This document shows, one piece after another, positions 45,802-55,762 of a stretch of DNA of 64,000 nucleotides. Position 1 is the first letter of the stretch. Every line of letters starts with the position of its first letter. The notes below the pieces were generated by a model that saw only the letters and a program-made list of their open reading frames with translations, was not told where the DNA came from and searched no databases. Origin of the DNA: Mesorhizobium sp. (GTDB lineage: Bacteria > Pseudomonadota > Alphaproteobacteria > Rhizobiales > Rhizobiaceae); contig NZ_SUGA01000005.1 in the NCBI RefSeq assembly GCF_004963255.1, positions 99,144 through 163,143 on the forward strand. Reading direction: 5' to 3'. The translations under genes and the position numbers were made by a program.

Positions 45802-47829
45802 ATGACCGCCTATGTAGAAGCCGTGTCGGAACTCAGACCAAGGATGCGGCGCGCCATCATCATGGTGCAGGATCTCGTCATGGTCCTGGTGGCGGTGGCG
45901 CTCAGCCTCACCCTTTCGCAGTCGCGGCTGTCGTTCGAGGCGTTCTCGTTCGCCGGGCTGGTCTGCTGGGCGCTCATCGTGCTCATCGCCCATCTGTTGT
46001 TTCGCTCCTGCGGCCTCTACAACACCGTCTGGCGCTTTGCCTCCACGCCCGACTTCTTCAACATCCTCAAGGGCTGCGGCAGCCTCACGGTGGTCCTTTA
46101 CCTAGCCTCGCTTGGCTTCCGCTTCTTCTTCCAGCCGGTCGCCGGCCTCAACGAGCGCCAGTTCATCGTCTTCTTCCTGGTCTCCTTCACCATCATTTCG
46201 GCGCCCAGGCTCTACTATCGCTTCCTGCGCGACGGCGCGTCCTGGCGCATCCTGCGCCGCGCTCCGGGCGACGCGCCGGTCAAGCAGGCGCTGTTCATCG
46301 GCCGGCTGAGCGAGGCGGACGTGATCGTGCGCTTCACCCGCACGGCGGTGCCGGCGGAATACGCCATCGCCGGAATCATGGCGACGGAGGCCGATGTGCC
46401 GCTCGGCACGCGGATCCAAGGCGTTCCGGTCGTGGCGCTCAGGCCGCGCCTGGTCGAGGTGCTGGAGGACTATGTCAAGGGCACGGAAAACCTCGATCTC
46501 CTGATCTTTGGCAATGGCGCCGAGCGCGACATCGAGGACTATGCCGAGCTGGTTCGCGTCGCCCGTCACAGCGGCATCGCCGTCGTCCAGTTCTCCGGCC
46601 TGTCGGAGCTGGGGCAGGGCGGCAGGCTGGTTCTCGATACCGTCGAGATGGAAACCATCATGCGCCGTTCGGCGGTTGCCACCGACACGACGCGCATTGG
46701 CGCCTTCGTCGCCGGCAAGCGGGTGATGGTCACCGGCGGCGCCGGCTCCATCGGCCGCGTGCTTGTCAAGCGCGCGCTGGAGCTGGGCGCCGAGTCGGTG
46801 CTGGTGGCCGACAATTCCGAATTCGGCATCTTCCAGCTCGACCAGCTGATCGACGATCATTACCGCGACCGGCTGACCAGCCGCATCGTGGACGTAACCG
46901 ACCGGCCTCACATGATGCGTCTCGTCAGCGAGTTCAAACCCGCGATCCTCTTTCATGCCGCGGCGCTGAAGCACGTGCCGCTGCTGGAAGAGAACTGGGA
47001 AGCGGCCATCGAGACGAATGTCTTCGGCACGCTCGCGTGCGCCGAGATAGCCGCCGAATGCGGGGTGCCGCAGTTCCTGCTGATTTCCAGCGACAAGGCC
47101 GTCGACCCGACTTCCGTGCTCGGCGTCACCAAGCGCGCGGCCGAGCATATCGTCTCGTCGCTGCATGAGATGCACGCCGCGCGTTCATCCGCGTCGCATG
47201 GCGGCGGGCGGAACGGCCGTGACACCGTCGGCCGTAATCCCGGCACCAAATTCATCGCCGTGCGCTTCGGCAATGTCTTCGGCTCCAATGGCTCGGTGGC
47301 GACCATCTTCCAGGCGCAGATCGAGGCCGGCGGGCCGGTCACCATCACCGACCGGCGCATGACCCGCTATTTCATGACGGTGGCCGAGGCGGTCGATCTG
47401 GTCATCATGTCGGCCGCCGATGCCGAGCAGCGCCAGGGCAAGGACGACTACGCCATCTACATGCTCGATATGGGCAAGCCCGTGCCGATCCTCGAAGTCG
47501 CCGAGACCATGATCCGCATGGCCGGCAAGAGCCCCTACACCGACATCCCGATCCGCTTCACCGGCATCAGGCCCGGCGAGAAGCTGCACGAGACGCTGCA
47601 TGGCGAGAATGAAGAGGTCGTCAAGCTCGACATCGCCAAGATCTTCGGCCTCAGGAGCGACGTCGTGCAATGGTCCAGGATCGAGGCCGCGCTGCCGGCG
47701 CTGGTGGCCGCGATGCATGATCGGGACAAGGCCGCGGCGCTTGCCGTGCTGGCCGGCCTCTACCAGGCCGAGGCAGACCTCGGCGCGCACGGCCAGGCGG
47801 TGCCGAACACGGCCGCACAGATCGGCTAG
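45802..47829 (+). CDS. CapD/WbpM-type UDP-N-acetylhexosamine 4,6-dehydratase
   Basis: The product has 675 residues. Four N-terminal membrane segments (~15-135) precede a nucleotide-binding-like domain (~165-290) and a C-terminal SDR domain from ~305 with VTGGAGSIGRVLVKR, FHAAALKHVPLLEENW, LISSDKAVDPTSVLGVTKR and RFGNVFGSNGSVATIFQAQI. The loop that usually reads ...VMGATK has Leu for Met. The family converts UDP-GlcNAc to the 4-keto-6-deoxy sugar. With the reductase and small transferase nearby it fits the WreV step of R. etli-type UDP-QuiNAc synthesis. Confidence 0.92.
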   Translation: MTAYVEAVSELRPRMRRAIIMVQDLVMVLVAVALSLTLSQSRLSFEAFSFAGLVCWALIVLIAHLLFRSCGLYNTVWRFASTPDFFNILKGCGSLTVVLYLASLGFRFFFQPVAGLNERQFIVFFLVSFTIISAPRLYYRFLRDGASWRILRRAPGDAPVKQALFIGRLSEADVIVRFTRTAVPAEYAIAGIMATEADVPLGTRIQGVPVVALRPRLVEVLEDYVKGTENLDLLIFGNGAERDIEDYAELVRVARHSGIAVVQFSGLSELGQGGRLVLDTVEMETIMRRSAVATDTTRIGAFVAGKRVMVTGGAGSIGRVLVKRALELGAESVLVADNSEFGIFQLDQLIDDHYRDRLTSRIVDVTDRPHMMRLVSEFKPAILFHAAALKHVPLLEENWEAAIETNVFGTLACAEIAAECGVPQFLLISSDKAVDPTSVLGVTKRAAEHIVSSLHEMHAARSSASHGGGRNGRDTVGRNPGTKFIAVRFGNVFGSNGSVATIFQAQIEAGGPVTITDRRMTRYFMTVAEAVDLVIMSAADAEQRQGKDDYAIYMLDMGKPVPILEVAETMIRMAGKSPYTDIPIRFTGIRPGEKLHETLHGENEEVVKLDIAKIFGLRSDVVQWSRIEAALPALVAAMHDRDKAAALAVLAGLYQAEADLGAHGQAVPNTAAQIG

Positions 47830-47895
47830 GCCAGTGCCGCCCGCCCGACATCGGCCGTTGAAGCCCGTTCAAATGCGCCCGCGGGTTCAGAGACC

Positions 47896-48828
47896 GTGAC
47901 CGCGAAAGACCAGCGCGTGGCCGTCCTCATGGGCACGAAGGATGGCGCGGCATTCATCGGCGAGCAATTGGAATCGCTTTTCGCGCAGTCCTGGCCCGCG
48001 GTCGATCTGTGGGTTTCCGACGATGGCTCGACCGACGCCACGGTCGCAATCGTCGAGGCTTGGCGATCCCGCTGGAACAAGGGCTCCGTTACGCTGGTGG
48101 ATGGTCCGCGCAAGGGTTTCGCCGCCAATTTCCGCTCGATGATCATCGATCCCCGCATCGATGCCGGTTACTATGCCTTTTGCGACCAGGACGATGTCTG
48201 GGAGCCGGATCGGCTGGAGAGCGCCATCCGCTGGATGGAGGGAGAGGATAGCGACATGCCGCTCCTGTTCTGCTCGCGCACGGCGACCATTTCGGAGGCC
48301 GGCATCCCAGCAGGCTATTCGCCGCTGTTTCGCCGCCCGCCGTCTTTCCGCAACGCGCTGGTGCAAAGCATCGCCGGCGGCAACACCATGCTCTTCAACC
48401 GCAAGGCGCGCGACCTCCTGGCGAAAGCATCGGCAAGGACCGAATTCGTCAGCCATGACTGGTGGGCCTATCTCATCGTCACCGCCGCCGGCGGCAAGGT
48501 CCGCTACGAGCCGCGGCCGCTGGTCAGATACCGGCAGCACGCGGCGAACCTCGTCGGCGCCAATGTCTCGTGGAAGGCAAGGCTTTCACGGCTCGGACGG
48601 CTGTTCCAGGGCCAGTTCGCCACTTGGACAGACAGCAATCTCAGGGGCCTTGCCGTCAACCGCGACCTCATCGCGCCCGATCCCGCACTCTGCCTTCGCC
48701 TGTTCATCAGGGCGCGCAAGGGCAGCACCTTCAGGCGCCTCCGCCTGCTCGGCAAAAGCGGTGTCTACCGGCAGACATTCATGGGCACGCTGGGGCTCTA
48801 CCTCGCTTTCCTTTCGCGCCGGATCTGA
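47896..48828 (+). CDS. GT2 glycosyltransferase
   Basis: The product has 310 residues with a GTG start. The GT-A domain includes VAVLMGTKDGAAFIGEQLESL, WVSDDGSTDATVAIVE, YYAFCDQDDVWEPDRL (metal DxD-like) and SHDWWAYLIVTAAGG, as in RfaB/WbbL-like rhamnosyl and related transferases. A short hydrophobic C-terminal end (FMGTLGLYLAFLS) may attach it to the membrane. It lies 66 bases after the CapD-like gene and 3 bases before the sugar transferase gene, so the three form an operon. Donor sugar unknown. Confidence 0.9.
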   Translation: MTAKDQRVAVLMGTKDGAAFIGEQLESLFAQSWPAVDLWVSDDGSTDATVAIVEAWRSRWNKGSVTLVDGPRKGFAANFRSMIIDPRIDAGYYAFCDQDDVWEPDRLESAIRWMEGEDSDMPLLFCSRTATISEAGIPAGYSPLFRRPPSFRNALVQSIAGGNTMLFNRKARDLLAKASARTEFVSHDWWAYLIVTAAGGKVRYEPRPLVRYRQHAANLVGANVSWKARLSRLGRLFQGQFATWTDSNLRGLAVNRDLIAPDPALCLRLFIRARKGSTFRRLRLLGKSGVYRQTFMGTLGLYLAFLSRRI

Positions 48829-48831
48829 ACC

Positions 48832-49368
48832 GTGACGGCAAAGCGGGTCTTTGATCTGGTTGTCGGGGCGGTGATGCTGGTTCTAACGTCGCCGATCGTG
48901 CTGGTCGCGATGCTGGCGATCCGGGCGACGTCGCCGGGCCCCGCCATCTTCTCGCAAATCCGCGTCGGGCGGGAAGGCGCGCTCTTTTCCTGCCGCAAGC
49001 TGCGCACGATGCGTCGCGACACCCCCTCCTTGCCGACCCACCAGGCGCCGGCCAATTCGGTCACCGCGGTGGGCAAGGTGCTGCGCGCAACCAAGATCGA
49101 CGAGTTGCCGCAGCTCTGGAACGTGCTCAAGGGCGAGATGAGCCTGGTGGGACCGCGTCCGTGCCTGCCGACGCAGACGGAACTGATCGAACGGCGCAAG
49201 CAACTGGGCGTGCTTGCCGCGCTACCGGGCATAACCGGGCTGGCGCAGATCAAGGGGATCGACATGTCGGATCCGAAACGCTGCGCCGAGACCGACGCGG
49301 CCTACGTCCAGGCCGCCACGATTCGCCTGGATATCAGGATATTGCTGGGCACGTTCTACCGCCCATAG
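48832..49368 (+). CDS. Small initiating sugar-1-phosphate transferase (undecaprenyl-phosphate, WreU/PglC-like)
   Basis: The product has 178 residues with a GTG start. It consists only of the catalytic C-terminal unit of the bacterial sugar transferase family: membrane re-entrant helix (VFDLVVGAVMLVLTSPIVLVA), FSQIRVGREGALFSCRKLRTM, KVLRATKIDELPQLWNVLKGEMSLVGPRP with the Asp-Glu pair, and LPGITGLAQIKG. It transfers a sugar-1-phosphate from a UDP-sugar to undecaprenyl phosphate, starting repeat assembly. With CapD-like and reductase neighbours the sugar is probably QuiNAc, by analogy with R. etli. Confidence 0.92.
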   Translation: MTAKRVFDLVVGAVMLVLTSPIVLVAMLAIRATSPGPAIFSQIRVGREGALFSCRKLRTMRRDTPSLPTHQAPANSVTAVGKVLRATKIDELPQLWNVLKGEMSLVGPRPCLPTQTELIERRKQLGVLAALPGITGLAQIKGIDMSDPKRCAETDAAYVQAATIRLDIRILLGTFYRP

Positions 49369-49427
49369 AGCGTGACGCCGAAACGATGAAACGCTCCTGG
49401 TTTGGGCGAAAACCGCCTGCGCTGGAA

Positions 49428-50357
49428 TCAACCAGCCTGCCGCGCCAGTTCCTCGAGCCGGCAGAGCGTGTCGGCTTCCGGCATCCAGCCTTCCGAGGCC
49501 AGCAGCGACGGATCGCAGATCTGCGTCGCCACCAAAGCCTGCCACGACGCCTGTCGGCCACTGAGCGTCGCCAGCAGCCGGAAAGGCCAGGCCGGCATGG
49601 GGACCAGCCGGGCTGGCCGGCCGTAGCCGCGCCGGAACGCGGCGATGATTTCAGAGAGCGCAACCGGCGAGGCATCGGCCAGCACATAGGTCGGGCGCGG
49701 CGGCGTCGGACGGGCCAGGAGATGCGTCACGGCGCCTGCCACCGCGTCATGGGAGACCAGCGAACGAACCGCGGTCAAGGCGGCTGCGGGCAGCGGCAGG
49801 CCGGTGGCTGCGAGACGCATCAGCCCGCGCAGATTTCCCTTCATGCCTTCGCCATAGACCGGCGGCAGCCGCAGCGCCGTCGCGCCTGCATGTCCGGCGG
49901 TCGCAAAAGCCTCCAGCATTGCGATTTCGCCTTCGCGCTTGGAGCGCCCGTAGGCGCATTGCGGGGCAGGGGGCGTGGCTGCGTCAATCGTGCCGCTGAA
50001 ATCGGCCGCCACGACGGCGCGGATCGAGGAGAGATAGATGAAGTGCCCTTCGGTGCGCTTGGCGGCCGCCTGGGCGAGCTGTCCGGTCAGTGTCGCGTTG
50101 ACAGCCTGCAAGTCGGCCTCGCCGGCGCCGCGATCATTGTTGAGCGCCGCGCAGTGAACGACGTGCGTCACGTCGCGCATCAGCGCCAGATAGGCTTCCT
50201 GCGGCGCATCGGCGCCGGGCAGCGCGACGGCATCGTCCTCCCCTGCCAGCCGCTGCGGCAGGCGCGAAGCGGTCCGTATGTCGAATCCGGCTTGGCGCAA
50301 CCGGCCGACGACCCGGCGCCCGATGAAGCCTGTCGCGCCGGTGACCAGGACCTTCAT
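49428..50357 (-). CDS. NAD-dependent epimerase/dehydratase-family sugar 4-reductase (WreQ-like)
   Basis: The 309-residue extended SDR starts at MKVLVTGATGFIG, in the ATGA overlap with the O-antigen ligase stop. Catalytic Tyr-x3-Lys is in YGRSKREGE, preceded by YLSSIRAVV, with RLPPVYGEGMKGN later. Members beside CapD-like dehydratases reduce UDP-4-keto-6-deoxy-GlcNAc to UDP-QuiNAc or UDP-FucNAc; R. etli WreQ is the nearest known parallel. Specificity is inferred from the neighbouring dehydratase and initiating transferase. It converges on the sugar transferase gene. Confidence 0.83.
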   Translation of the reverse strand: MKVLVTGATGFIGRRVVGRLRQAGFDIRTASRLPQRLAGEDDAVALPGADAPQEAYLALMRDVTHVVHCAALNNDRGAGEADLQAVNATLTGQLAQAAAKRTEGHFIYLSSIRAVVAADFSGTIDAATPPAPQCAYGRSKREGEIAMLEAFATAGHAGATALRLPPVYGEGMKGNLRGLMRLAATGLPLPAAALTAVRSLVSHDAVAGAVTHLLARPTPPRPTYVLADASPVALSEIIAAFRRGYGRPARLVPMPAWPFRLLATLSGRQASWQALVATQICDPSLLASEGWMPEADTLCRLEELARQAG

Positions 50358-51928
50358 GGTTGCCGGCTGGCGCCCGGCGCCACCGCAGGCGCGTCCTTGC
50401 CGGTCGGCGCCACCGTCCGCCCGGACGCAAGGTAGGTCCCTGAAATCAGGAACACCATCAGCGTCGCGTCGAGAATGTCGTGGCCGACGAGGATGCCTGC
50501 CATTCCGCCGATGAGATAGGTGACGACCGCGACGAGAACCATCGTCGCGCCGAACCGCTCGACCGGATCGACGCGGAGACGCAGCGTCCTTGCCGCGTTC
50601 CATGCGGCGACGATGAAAATCGAAGCCAGCGCCAGCCCCCCGAGCAGCCCGGCCTCGACCATCGCGGTCAGGAAGCCGTTGTGAAAATGGCTGAAGCCCG
50701 CGCTCAGACCGAACTGCTCATGAAAACCCTGCTTCATCAGGGCGCGGCTGGCCGTGATGCCATGGCCGAAAATCGGCATCTCGCGAACCGCGGCAAGGCC
50801 GATCTCCCACATTGCCACGCGCAAGCCGAGCGCCGTCGAATGATCGCCATTGGCGTTCAGCGCATCCCAGTCGCTGACCAGGAAGTCGGCTCGATCCATG
50901 ATGGCGCGAGAGCCGATGGCGGCGATCGCCAGGGCGACCACGACGCCGATCACCGCCAAGCGCGCCATGCTGGCGTTGGTGAACCGACGGCGGTTGACGA
51001 GAAGCACGACGATGCCGGCAATCGGCACCGCCACCCAGATCATGCGTGACCCGGAATAGACGATCGCAATCGTTCCGGCGATCGCCGCCAGGACCAGCAG
51101 CTTCAAGCGTTTCTCGATGCCTGACAGCGCGCCGGCGAGGCATAGCATTACGGCAAGGCAGGTAACGGTTGCGAAGACGATCGCGTTTCCGGCCCCGCCC
51201 TCGGCCCTCGTGCCCAGCCAGTGATACTGGACGATGGCGATCGCCAACGCGCCGAAACTGGCCGCGGCGCTGGCCAGAATGGCGATGCGTGCCAGCGCGA
51301 TCTTCTCGGTAATGCTCCAGGTCGAATAGGAGATCGGGAAAAGCAGGAAGGTGATCAGCGGCAGGAAGAACCGCAGATCGGCGGCCAGGGTGCCATTGAC
51401 GATCGAAGCGAGAACCATGGCCGCGCAATAGGCGTAGATCGCCGCGGTCAAGGCGAGCATCGGCCCGTCGATGTTGAAGCGTCTCCGTCTTATGGCGAGC
51501 AGCAGCAAGGACCACACGCCGCCGGCATTGAAGGTGATGCTGACGAGCGATCCAAGCACCGGCGGCGAAAAAAAGCAGACGATCGAGAAATAGAGATTGA
51601 TCTGAGCGGGCGTGAGCTGGCGTCGGAGCTTTGTAAACGGGTTCAATGCTTGCTTCGCAATTTCCAGGTTGCGCCCGGATCCGTGATGCCAGCTGATGGC
51701 TGGCTGGACGTACCCGTTTGCCGCGCCTTGCCCGTTCCCCGAGCCCGTATAGCCGCTGGCGCCGTTCCGCGATAGGCCGGTTGACGATGTTCCGACAGAA
51801 ATCCTTGGTTCGGGCCGGCTGGCATCTTCGGAACTTACGATCCTTTCCACGCTTCCGCGTTTCAAGCGCCCTGGTAGGATTTTCCGCCTTCCAGGCCTCG
51901 CTTGGAAAATTCGTTCCCTAATCATCAT
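50354..51928 (-). CDS. O-antigen ligase (WaaL/Wzy_C family) membrane protein
   Basis: The product has 524 residues. A long polar N-terminal part (~110 residues, Gly/Ser/Arg-rich) precedes ten to twelve hydrophobic segments. The large periplasmic loop has the Wzy_C/WaaL-type pattern GLRVAMWEIGLAAVREMPIFGHG, then HFHNGFLTAMVEAGLLGG. With a Wzm/Wzt exporter in the cluster it is more likely the ligase joining O-antigen to lipid A-core than a polymerase. The gene runs away from cysD and is coupled to the downstream reductase gene. Confidence 0.87.
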   Translation of the reverse strand: MMIRERIFQARPGRRKILPGRLKRGSVERIVSSEDASRPEPRISVGTSSTGLSRNGASGYTGSGNGQGAANGYVQPAISWHHGSGRNLEIAKQALNPFTKLRRQLTPAQINLYFSIVCFFSPPVLGSLVSITFNAGGVWSLLLLAIRRRRFNIDGPMLALTAAIYAYCAAMVLASIVNGTLAADLRFFLPLITFLLFPISYSTWSITEKIALARIAILASAAASFGALAIAIVQYHWLGTRAEGGAGNAIVFATVTCLAVMLCLAGALSGIEKRLKLLVLAAIAGTIAIVYSGSRMIWVAVPIAGIVVLLVNRRRFTNASMARLAVIGVVVALAIAAIGSRAIMDRADFLVSDWDALNANGDHSTALGLRVAMWEIGLAAVREMPIFGHGITASRALMKQGFHEQFGLSAGFSHFHNGFLTAMVEAGLLGGLALASIFIVAAWNAARTLRLRVDPVERFGATMVLVAVVTYLIGGMAGILVGHDILDATLMVFLISGTYLASGRTVAPTGKDAPAVAPGASRQP

Positions 51929-52085
51929 GCGGCCGGCGCGTCCTGCATTGTTATGAACGGCGCCGATCTGTTAGAACGCACGCACGAAACAGTTTGTCCA
52001 AGTGAAATTTGCGCCCGGGCGGCATGGAATTGCGCCCGCAATGCAAGATTTCCGCTCGACGGCACGAGAGAACGCTCGACAGTCC

Positions 52086-52991
52086 ATGAATATCGCGCTC
52101 ACGCATCTGCAGCGGCTCGAGGCCGAGTCCATCCACATCTTCCGCGAGGTCGCGGCCTCTTTCTCCAAGCCGGTGATGCTCTATTCGGTCGGCAAGGATT
52201 CCTCGGTGCTGATGCATCTGGCGATGAAGGCCTTCTATCCCGCCAAGCCGCCTTTCCCGTTTCTGCATGTCGACACCACCTGGAAGTTCCGCGAGATGAT
52301 CGCCTTTCGCGACCAGATGGCGCAGAAGCTCGGCTTCGACCTGCTCGTCCATGTCAACGAGGATGGCGTGCGCGACGGCATCAATCCCTTCGACCATGGC
52401 TCCAACACCCATACCCATGTGATGAAGACGGTGGCGCTGCGCCAGGCGCTCGACAAATACGGTTTCGATGCGGCCTTCGGCGGCGCGCGCCGCGACGAGG
52501 AGAAGTCGCGCGCCAAGGAGCGCATCTTCTCCTTCCGCAACGCGCAGCATTCCTGGGACCCCAAGAACCAGCGGCCGGAAATGTGGAAGATCTTCAACAC
52601 CCGCATCGCGCCGGGCGAGTCGATCCGCGTCTTTCCGCTGTCCAACTGGACCGAGCTCGACATCTGGCAGTACATCCTGCAGGAAAACATCCCGATCGTG
52701 CCGCTCTATTTCGCCAAGGAACGGCCGGTGGTCGAGCGCGACGGCATGCTGATCATGAAGGATGATGACCGCATGCAGCTGCGTCCCGGAGAGGCGGTCG
52801 AGAATCGCCTGGTGCGCTTCCGCACGCTGGGCTGCTACCCTCTGACCGGCGCCATCGAATCGGGAGCCGACACGCTGGAGGCCATCGTCGGCGAGATGCT
52901 GACCGCCCGCACCTCCGAGCGCCAGGGCCGCCTCATCGACCGCGACGAGGCGGGCTCGATGGAAAAGAAGAAGCGCGAGGGTTATTTCTGA
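52086..52991 (+). CDS. cysD: Sulfate adenylyltransferase subunit 2
   Basis: The product has 301 residues from [15 protein letters not shown], matching the usual length; upstream in-frame ATGs at 52002 and 52041 are less likely. It has the PP-loop [28 protein letters not shown], and [16 protein letters not shown], typical of CysD/NodP. With CysN it makes APS from sulfate and ATP. It ends 2 bases before cysNC. There is no adjacent cysH or nod gene. Confidence 0.97.
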   Translation: MNIALTHLQRLEAESIHIFREVAASFSKPVMLYSVGKDSSVLMHLAMKAFYPAKPPFPFLHVDTTWKFREMIAFRDQMAQKLGFDLLVHVNEDGVRDGINPFDHGSNTHTHVMKTVALRQALDKYGFDAAFGGARRDEEKSRAKERIFSFRNAQHSWDPKNQRPEMWKIFNTRIAPGESIRVFPLSNWTELDIWQYILQENIPIVPLYFAKERPVVERDGMLIMKDDDRMQLRPGEAVENRLVRFRTLGCYPLTGAIESGADTLEAIVGEMLTARTSERQGRLIDRDEAGSMEKKKREGYF

Positions 52992-52993
52992 TC

Positions 52994-54931
52994 ATGCGCC
53001 ACATCATGGCCAAGAGCCTCGCCCCGACCGATTCGATCCGCGACTACATGGCCGCGCAGGAAAAGAAGTCGCTCCTGCGCTTCCTCACCTGCGGCTCCGT
53101 CGATGACGGCAAGTCGACTCTCATCGGCCGCCTGCTCTCCGACACCAAGCAGATATTCGAGGACCAGCTTGCCGCGCTCGAGAAGGATTCGCGCAAGCAC
53201 GGCACCACCGGCGACGATATCGACTTTGCGCTGCTGGTCGACGGGCTGGAGGCGGAGCGCGAGCAGGGGATCACCATCGACGTCGCCTACCGCTTCTTCG
53301 CTACGCCGAAGCGCAAGTTCATCGTCGCGGACACGCCCGGCCATGAGCAGTACACGCGCAACATGGCGACTGGCGCCTCGACCGCGGATCTTGCCATCGT
53401 GCTGATCGATGCCCGCCAGGGCGTCCTGCGCCAGACCCGGCGTCATTCGATCATCGCCTCGCTGCTGGGCATCCGTCACATCGTGCTGGCGGTCAACAAG
53501 ATCGACCTCATCGGCTTCGACAAGGCTGCGTTCGACCAGATCGTCGCCGACTATGGCGAGTTCGCAAAACAACTAGGCTTCGTCAGCGTTGTGCCGATCC
53601 CTATGTCGGCGCGATTCGGCGACAACGTCACCAGCCGATCCGAGCGCACGCCCTGGTATTCCGGTCCGTCGCTCATCGAGCATCTGGAAACCGTGTCGGT
53701 CGACGAAGCCGCCGTCGAGCTGCCGTTCCGTTTCCCCGTCCAATATGTGAACCGTCCGAACCTCGATTTCCGCGGCTTTGCCGGCACCATTGCGTCGGGC
53801 ACCGTTTCGCAGGGAGACGAGGTCGTCGTCGCGAAGTCCGGCAAGGCCTCCCGGGTCAAGCGCATCGTCGCGCAAGGCGGCGACCTCGAGCAGGCGGTCG
53901 CCGGCCAGGCGATCACGCTGGTCCTCGAGGATGAAGTGGAGGTGTCGCGCGGCAACATGCTGGTGTCGCCTGCGGCACGGCCGCAGGTCGCCGACCAGTT
54001 CGCCGCCAACATCGTCTGGTTCGACGAGCAGGCGCTGCTGCCCGGCCGCTCCTACATCCTGCGCACCGAGACCGATCAGGTCAGCGCCACCGTCACCGAC
54101 CTCAAATACCGGGTCAACGTCAACGATTTCGCGCATGAGGCGGCGAAGTCGCTCGACATGAACGAGGTCGGCGTCTGCAATCTCTCGACCCGCGCGCCGA
54201 TCGCTTTTGATCCCTTCGCCGAGAACCGCACCACCGGCGCCTTCATCCTGATCGACCGCATCGCCAATGCCACCGTCGGCGCCGGCATGATCCTGCATTC
54301 GCTGCGGCGCGCGGAAAACATCCACTGGCAGTCGCTCGATGTCGGCAAGCGCGGCCGCTCCGACCTGAAGAACCAGCGCCCGGCGGTGTTCTGGTTCACC
54401 GGGCTCTCCGGTTCCGGCAAGTCGACCATTGCCAACCTGTTCGAAAAGAAGCTGTTCGCCTCCGGCCGTCACACCTACATCCTCGACGGCGACAATGTCC
54501 GCCACGGGTTGAACCGCGATCTCGGCTTCACCGACGCCGACCGCGTCGAAAACATCCGCCGCGTCGCCGAAGTGGCCAAGCTGATGGCCGATGCCGGGTT
54601 GATCGTCATCGTCTCCTTCATCTCGCCCTTCGCCGCCGAGCGCCGCATGGCGCGCGAGCTGATGGCCGAGGGCGAGTTCGTCGAAGTGTTCGTCGATACC
54701 CCGTTCGAGGAATGCGCCCGCCGTGACCCGAAGGGCCTTTATGCGCGCGCCCTGAGCGGCGAGATCAAGAACTTCACAGGTGTCGATTCTCCCTATGAGG
54801 CGCCGGAGAATCCGGAAATTCATCTCAAGACCCTCGGCAGGAGCCCGCAGGAGATGGCGGAAGCCCTCGAACACTGGCTGATCGAGCGCGACATTGCCGA
54901 GGAGCAGTATGACAATGGCGGCGGTATCTGA
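52994..54931 (+). CDS. cysNC: Bifunctional sulfate adenylyltransferase subunit 1 / APS kinase
   Basis: The product has 645 residues; ATG 53006 is an alternative start. The N-terminal GTPase domain has [33 protein letters not shown] and NKIDLIGFD, then beta-barrel domains to ~440. Residues ~455-645 are APS kinase with Walker [15 protein letters not shown] and [16 protein letters not shown]. The fused CysNC (NodQ-like) protein goes directly to PAPS. This suits sulfation as well as assimilation. It overlaps cysQ by about 23 bases. Confidence 0.97.
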   Translation: MRHIMAKSLAPTDSIRDYMAAQEKKSLLRFLTCGSVDDGKSTLIGRLLSDTKQIFEDQLAALEKDSRKHGTTGDDIDFALLVDGLEAEREQGITIDVAYRFFATPKRKFIVADTPGHEQYTRNMATGASTADLAIVLIDARQGVLRQTRRHSIIASLLGIRHIVLAVNKIDLIGFDKAAFDQIVADYGEFAKQLGFVSVVPIPMSARFGDNVTSRSERTPWYSGPSLIEHLETVSVDEAAVELPFRFPVQYVNRPNLDFRGFAGTIASGTVSQGDEVVVAKSGKASRVKRIVAQGGDLEQAVAGQAITLVLEDEVEVSRGNMLVSPAARPQVADQFAANIVWFDEQALLPGRSYILRTETDQVSATVTDLKYRVNVNDFAHEAAKSLDMNEVGVCNLSTRAPIAFDPFAENRTTGAFILIDRIANATVGAGMILHSLRRAENIHWQSLDVGKRGRSDLKNQRPAVFWFTGLSGSGKSTIANLFEKKLFASGRHTYILDGDNVRHGLNRDLGFTDADRVENIRRVAEVAKLMADAGLIVIVSFISPFAAERRMARELMAEGEFVEVFVDTPFEECARRDPKGLYARALSGEIKNFTGVDSPYEAPENPEIHLKTLGRSPQEMAEALEHWLIERDIAEEQYDNGGGI

Positions 54932-55724
54932 CGACGAGACGATGCTGGGCGTCTTCGAGCGCCTGGCGCTGGAAGCGGGGCGCGAGGTGATGCGCGTCTT
55001 CCATGACGGCTGCGCCGTCGACAGCAAGGCGGACTCTTCGCCGGTGACGGAAGCCGACCGCGAAAGCGAGAAGATCATCCTTGCCGGCCTGCGCGCCGCC
55101 TATCCGGATATCCCATGCGTGGCCGAGGAAGAGGTGGCGGCGGGCATCGCCACGCCCGACCTCGACGGCGCCTTCTTTCTGGTCGATCCGCTCGACGGCA
55201 CCAAGGAATTCGTCAACCGCCGCACCGATTTCACCGTCAACATCGCGTTGGTGCGCCATGGCGTTCCGGAAGTGGGCGTTGTCTACGCGCCCTGCACCGG
55301 ACGCTTCTTCAGTGGACGGCCTGGCAAGGCCGAGGCGCTGGAGGTCGATGCCGATTATCGCATTACCGGCCGCCGGCCGATCACCGTGCGGGCAGGGGGC
55401 ACGCCACTCGCCGTCGTCGCCAGCCGGTCGCACAACACGCCTGAAACCGACGCCTTCATCCGCGACCTCGGTCCCGCCGAGATTGTCTCGATCGGCTCGT
55501 CATTGAAATTCTGCCTGCTTGCCGCGGCGGAGGCGGACGTCTATCCGCGCTTCGGCCGCACCATGGAGTGGGACACGGCAGCGGGCGACGCGGTGCTGCG
55601 CGCCGCAGGCGGCATGACGCGCACACTCGACGGCCGGCCGCTCGTCTACGGCAAGCGCAACCAGGCGACTGACAGCGATTTCGCCAATCCGCATTTCATT
55701 GCGAGCGGGAAGAGCGCGGCTTAG
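54909..55724 (+). CDS. cysQ: 3'(2'),5'-bisphosphate nucleotidase (CysQ)
   Basis: The product has 271 residues from the ATG preceded by GGAG, within the end of cysNC. Inositol-monophosphatase-fold motifs are [27 protein letters not shown] (metal site) and [16 protein letters not shown]. It hydrolyses PAP, the toxic by-product of PAPS-using sulfotransferases, to AMP and Pi. Its place right after cysD-cysNC completes a sulfate donor production and recycling unit. A palindromic repeat follows. Confidence 0.95.
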   Translation: MTMAAVSDDETMLGVFERLALEAGREVMRVFHDGCAVDSKADSSPVTEADRESEKIILAGLRAAYPDIPCVAEEEVAAGIATPDLDGAFFLVDPLDGTKEFVNRRTDFTVNIALVRHGVPEVGVVYAPCTGRFFSGRPGKAEALEVDADYRITGRRPITVRAGGTPLAVVASRSHNTPETDAFIRDLGPAEIVSIGSSLKFCLLAAAEADVYPRFGRTMEWDTAAGDAVLRAAGGMTRTLDGRPLVYGKRNQATDSDFANPHFIASGKSAA

Positions 55725-55762
55725 AGCGTTGACGATTGGCAGCCGCCAATTGTCGCGTCGTC

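Noticed and set aside
52086..54931. nodPQ of a symbiosis island
   Set aside because: The genes are of the same family, but no nod box, other nod genes, transposases or nitrogen-fixation genes are in the window. A housekeeping or surface-sulfation role fits better.
53573..55078. A 501-residue open frame on the minus strand
   Set aside because: It is antisense to cysNC, a well-supported gene; no motifs were seen.
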